NCBI GenBank assembly: GCA_015490255.1
Contig: WFYF01000111.1
Span: 1-6,661, forward strand
Direction: 5' to 3'
From: Caldifarciminota bacterium
Lineage (GTDB): Bacteria > Hydrothermota > Hydrothermia > S141-80
Length of the DNA: 6,661 bases
Below the pieces are notes generated by a model. That model worked only from the letters and a program-made list of their open reading frames with translations. It made no database searches and had not been told where the DNA came from. Of this stretch, positions 5,543 through 6,661 are shown piece by piece (position 1 is the first letter of the stretch; the number at the start of each line of letters is the position of its first letter). The translations under genes were made by a program, and so were the position numbers.

Positions 5543-5771
5543 TCAAATTATACGCCCTCGGACCCTGTGTGGCAAATGTTCGGCCACCGTGAGGAAGGAC
5601 AGCGTCCGCAGGTTCATCACCACCAGGAGCATGAACAACGCTTTCCTCACGTGCACGGGAATACTTCCGCGGCCTCCCAGGCTTTTTCTTCCGCGCTTCC
5701 ACCCGGCTCGCTATCCACGCCGCTATTTCCCACAAGACTTCCTTACGAAAACGCCTCCGTCCAGGCCCCAT
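5543..5771 (-). pseudogene. Transposase-like N-terminal remnant with a frameshift
   Basis: From the ATG at 5771 the frame reads MGPGRRRFRKEVLWEI, then ...RKKKPGRPRKYSRAREE (residues 28-43 of the frame). A basic GRPRKYS patch of this kind is typical of the N-terminal part of several DDE insertion-sequence transposases. Skipping one base at about 5642 in an AAA run joins it to ALFMLLVVMNLRTLSFLTVA EHL, the hydrophobic helix that usually follows in those proteins, and the frame then stops at 5543-5545. About 75 codons survive; the catalytic domain is absent and no intact terminal repeat is visible. The frameshift and loss of the rest mark it as dead. The IS family cannot be assigned by eye, and a chance open frame is possible. 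Confidence 0.5.
5547..5575 (-). promoter_or_regulatory. Near-consensus sigma70 promoter for the exported-protein operon
   Basis: TTGCCA (5575-5570), a 17-base spacer and a perfect TATAAT (5552-5547) match the sigma70 consensus at 5 of 6 and 6 of 6 positions. Transcription would begin near 5540, with a leader of about 75 bases before the ATG at 5464. The promoter overlaps the 3' end of the transposase-like remnant. No operator is obvious, which fits high constitutive expression. Confidence 0.8.
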
Positions 5772-5861
5772 TAACTTTGTCCTGCTCACTCCCTGAAAGA
5801 TACTCCCCCCACGAACTGCCAACCCCCAGGTTTTTTTGACAGGCCCAATGTTTGCCCGAGG

Positions 5862-5890
5862 TTGAAGCGTCCGACGGTCCCCTTTATCCT
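5862..5890 (+). promoter_or_regulatory. Putative promoter giving a leaderless methyltransferase mRNA
   Basis: TTGAAG (5862-5867), 17 bases and TATCCT (5885-5890) match the sigma70 hexamers at 4 of 6 positions each. The ATG at 5898 begins seven bases after the -10 hexamer, where transcription should start, and no Shine-Dalgarno sequence precedes it, unlike every other gene here. A perfect TTGACA at 5836-5841 has no suitable -10 at 16-18 bases. Confidence 0.4.
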
Positions 5891-5897
5891 TTCGGCC

Positions 5898-6661
5898 ATG
5901 CCGCGCATGGATCCCACCCGTGATGAAGTCTGGGACCGCTTCTGGGGCGGACGAGAGGTCTCCGAGATCTATCCGGCCGTCACGGATCTCCTGTATGAGA
6001 TCCGGCGCGTTCTCCCTGAGCCGCGGGGGAAACGCATTCTGGAAGTGGGGGCGGGAACCGGCCGGGAAGGGCACGCTCTTGCACGGAACGGGGGAACGGT
6101 GGTCCTGCTGGACATTTCCCGGGAAGCCCTTTTCCTTTCCCGCAGCATCTCCCGCGAACCGGCTTTCCTCCGGGCGAACGCCCTCCAGACGCCCTTTCCG
6201 GACAACACCTTTGATCTGGTGTATCATCAGGGGTTGCTGGAGCACTTTGCAGACCCCCTCCCCCTGCTGCGGGAAAACTTCCGGATCCTGAAGCCGGGGG
6301 GGATCCTTCTCGTGGACGTGCCCCAGAAATACCACGTATATACGCTGCTGAAACACGCCCTGATGGCCATGGGGAAGTGGTTTGCGGGATGGGAAACGGA
6401 GTTTTCCTATCGCGAATTGAGGGCCGTTGTGGAGGCGGCAGGGTTTGAGGTCCTCCACGGCTGGGGATACGGCATGCGCCCGGGTCTCTGGTATCGCCTG
6501 CTCCGGGAGGCTTTCAAAAGCCTGGGGGTCTCCCTGCCCCTCTATCCATCTTTCGGACCCCTCCGCCCCCTGGTCCGGAGCTGGTGGCGCCTGACGCTGG
6601 CCCTGGAGCGAAAAGGGCTCGGCCCCTATATCGGTGTCACGGTGGGCGTGGCGGCCCGGAA
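5898..6661 (+). CDS. Class I SAM-dependent methyltransferase, 3' end off the window
   Basis: The frame is open from the ATG at 5898 to the window end: 254 full codons without a stop. It shows the Rossmann methyltransferase motifs in order: RILEVGAGTGREG (46-58, SAM-binding glycine loop), LLDIS with acidic Asp72 contacting the SAM ribose, NALQTPFPDNTFDLVYHQGLLEHF (94-117, in Methyltransf_11 style), and LKPGGILLVDVPQK (131-144). A C-terminal part rich in Trp, Arg and Leu (GLWYRLLREAFKS, then VRSWWRLTLALE) may contact a lipid, quinone precursor or glycan, but the substrate cannot be read from sequence. The start is either this ATG or the in-frame ATG at 5907; neither has a Shine-Dalgarno sequence, and the promoter spacing favours 5898. 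It is the only plus-strand gene and diverges from the exported-protein operon. Confidence 0.88.
   Translation, partial: MPRMDPTRDEVWDRFWGGREVSEIYPAVTDLLYEIRRVLPEPRGKRILEVGAGTGREGHALARNGGTVVLLDISREALFLSRSISREPAFLRANALQTPFPDNTFDLVYHQGLLEHFADPLPLLRENFRILKPGGILLVDVPQKYHVYTLLKHALMAMGKWFAGWETEFSYRELRAVVEAAGFEVLHGWGYGMRPGLWYRLLREAFKSLGVSLPLYPSFGPLRPLVRSWWRLTLALERKGLGPYIGVTVGVAAR

Noticed and set aside
4968..6458. Very long open minus-strand frame antisense to the methyltransferase
   Set aside because: It runs out of frame through the repeat protein and antisense to clear methyltransferase motifs; only its short middle part (5643-5771) looks like protein, and that is reported as the transposase remnant.

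Overview
The window reads as a piece of a GC-rich genome from a diderm (Gram-negative type) bacterium. The grounds are strong AGGAGG-type ribosome binding sites, ordinary sigma70 promoters, signal peptides, and an exported protein ending in a FlgD-like/type IX-secretion-like C-terminal domain of the kind common in Bacteroidetes-related and several thermophilic candidate phyla. I cannot name the taxon. Almost everything is on the minus strand; only the right-end methyltransferase is on the plus strand.

Left edge (1-401): bases 1-132 are a perfect palindrome of two 66-base arms with no spacer. It cuts into a minus-strand gene whose start (165), ribosome binding site and sigma70 promoter (188-216) are intact but whose body is lost. 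This is most likely a fold-back artefact at a contig end; a hairpin telomere is the less likely alternative. A rho-independent terminator (357-382) ends the next operon.

Sulfur operon (402-3268, transcribed right to left): a sulfide:quinone oxidoreductase-like flavoprotein, a DUF1641 protein, a DsrC/TusE-family protein with a single C-terminal cysteine, and a DsrE2-type (DrsE_2) protein. Gaps are 10, 16 and 57 bases, and the last gap holds a strong hairpin with no T-tract. The set suggests oxidation or detoxification of sulfide with the sulfane sulfur passed along protein thiols. Upstream lies a near-consensus sigma54 (-24/-12) promoter and, about 130 bases upstream of its predicted start, a 17-base palindrome placed like an enhancer-binding-protein site. 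Sulfide-responsive sigma54 control of SQR genes is known in other bacteria (FisR).

Exported-protein operon (3705-5464, minus): a secreted protein with three 47-49 residue repeats and a C-terminal sorting-like domain, then a secreted beta-rich protein with a C-terminal coiled coil. They share a near-perfect sigma70 promoter (5547-5575) and end at a strong terminator (3654-3682). Their function is unknown.

Right end (5543-6661): a frameshifted, truncated transposase-like remnant (5543-5771) whose 3' end contains the exported operon's promoter, then a plus-strand class I SAM-dependent methyltransferase that runs off the window and appears to be transcribed as a leaderless or nearly leaderless mRNA.
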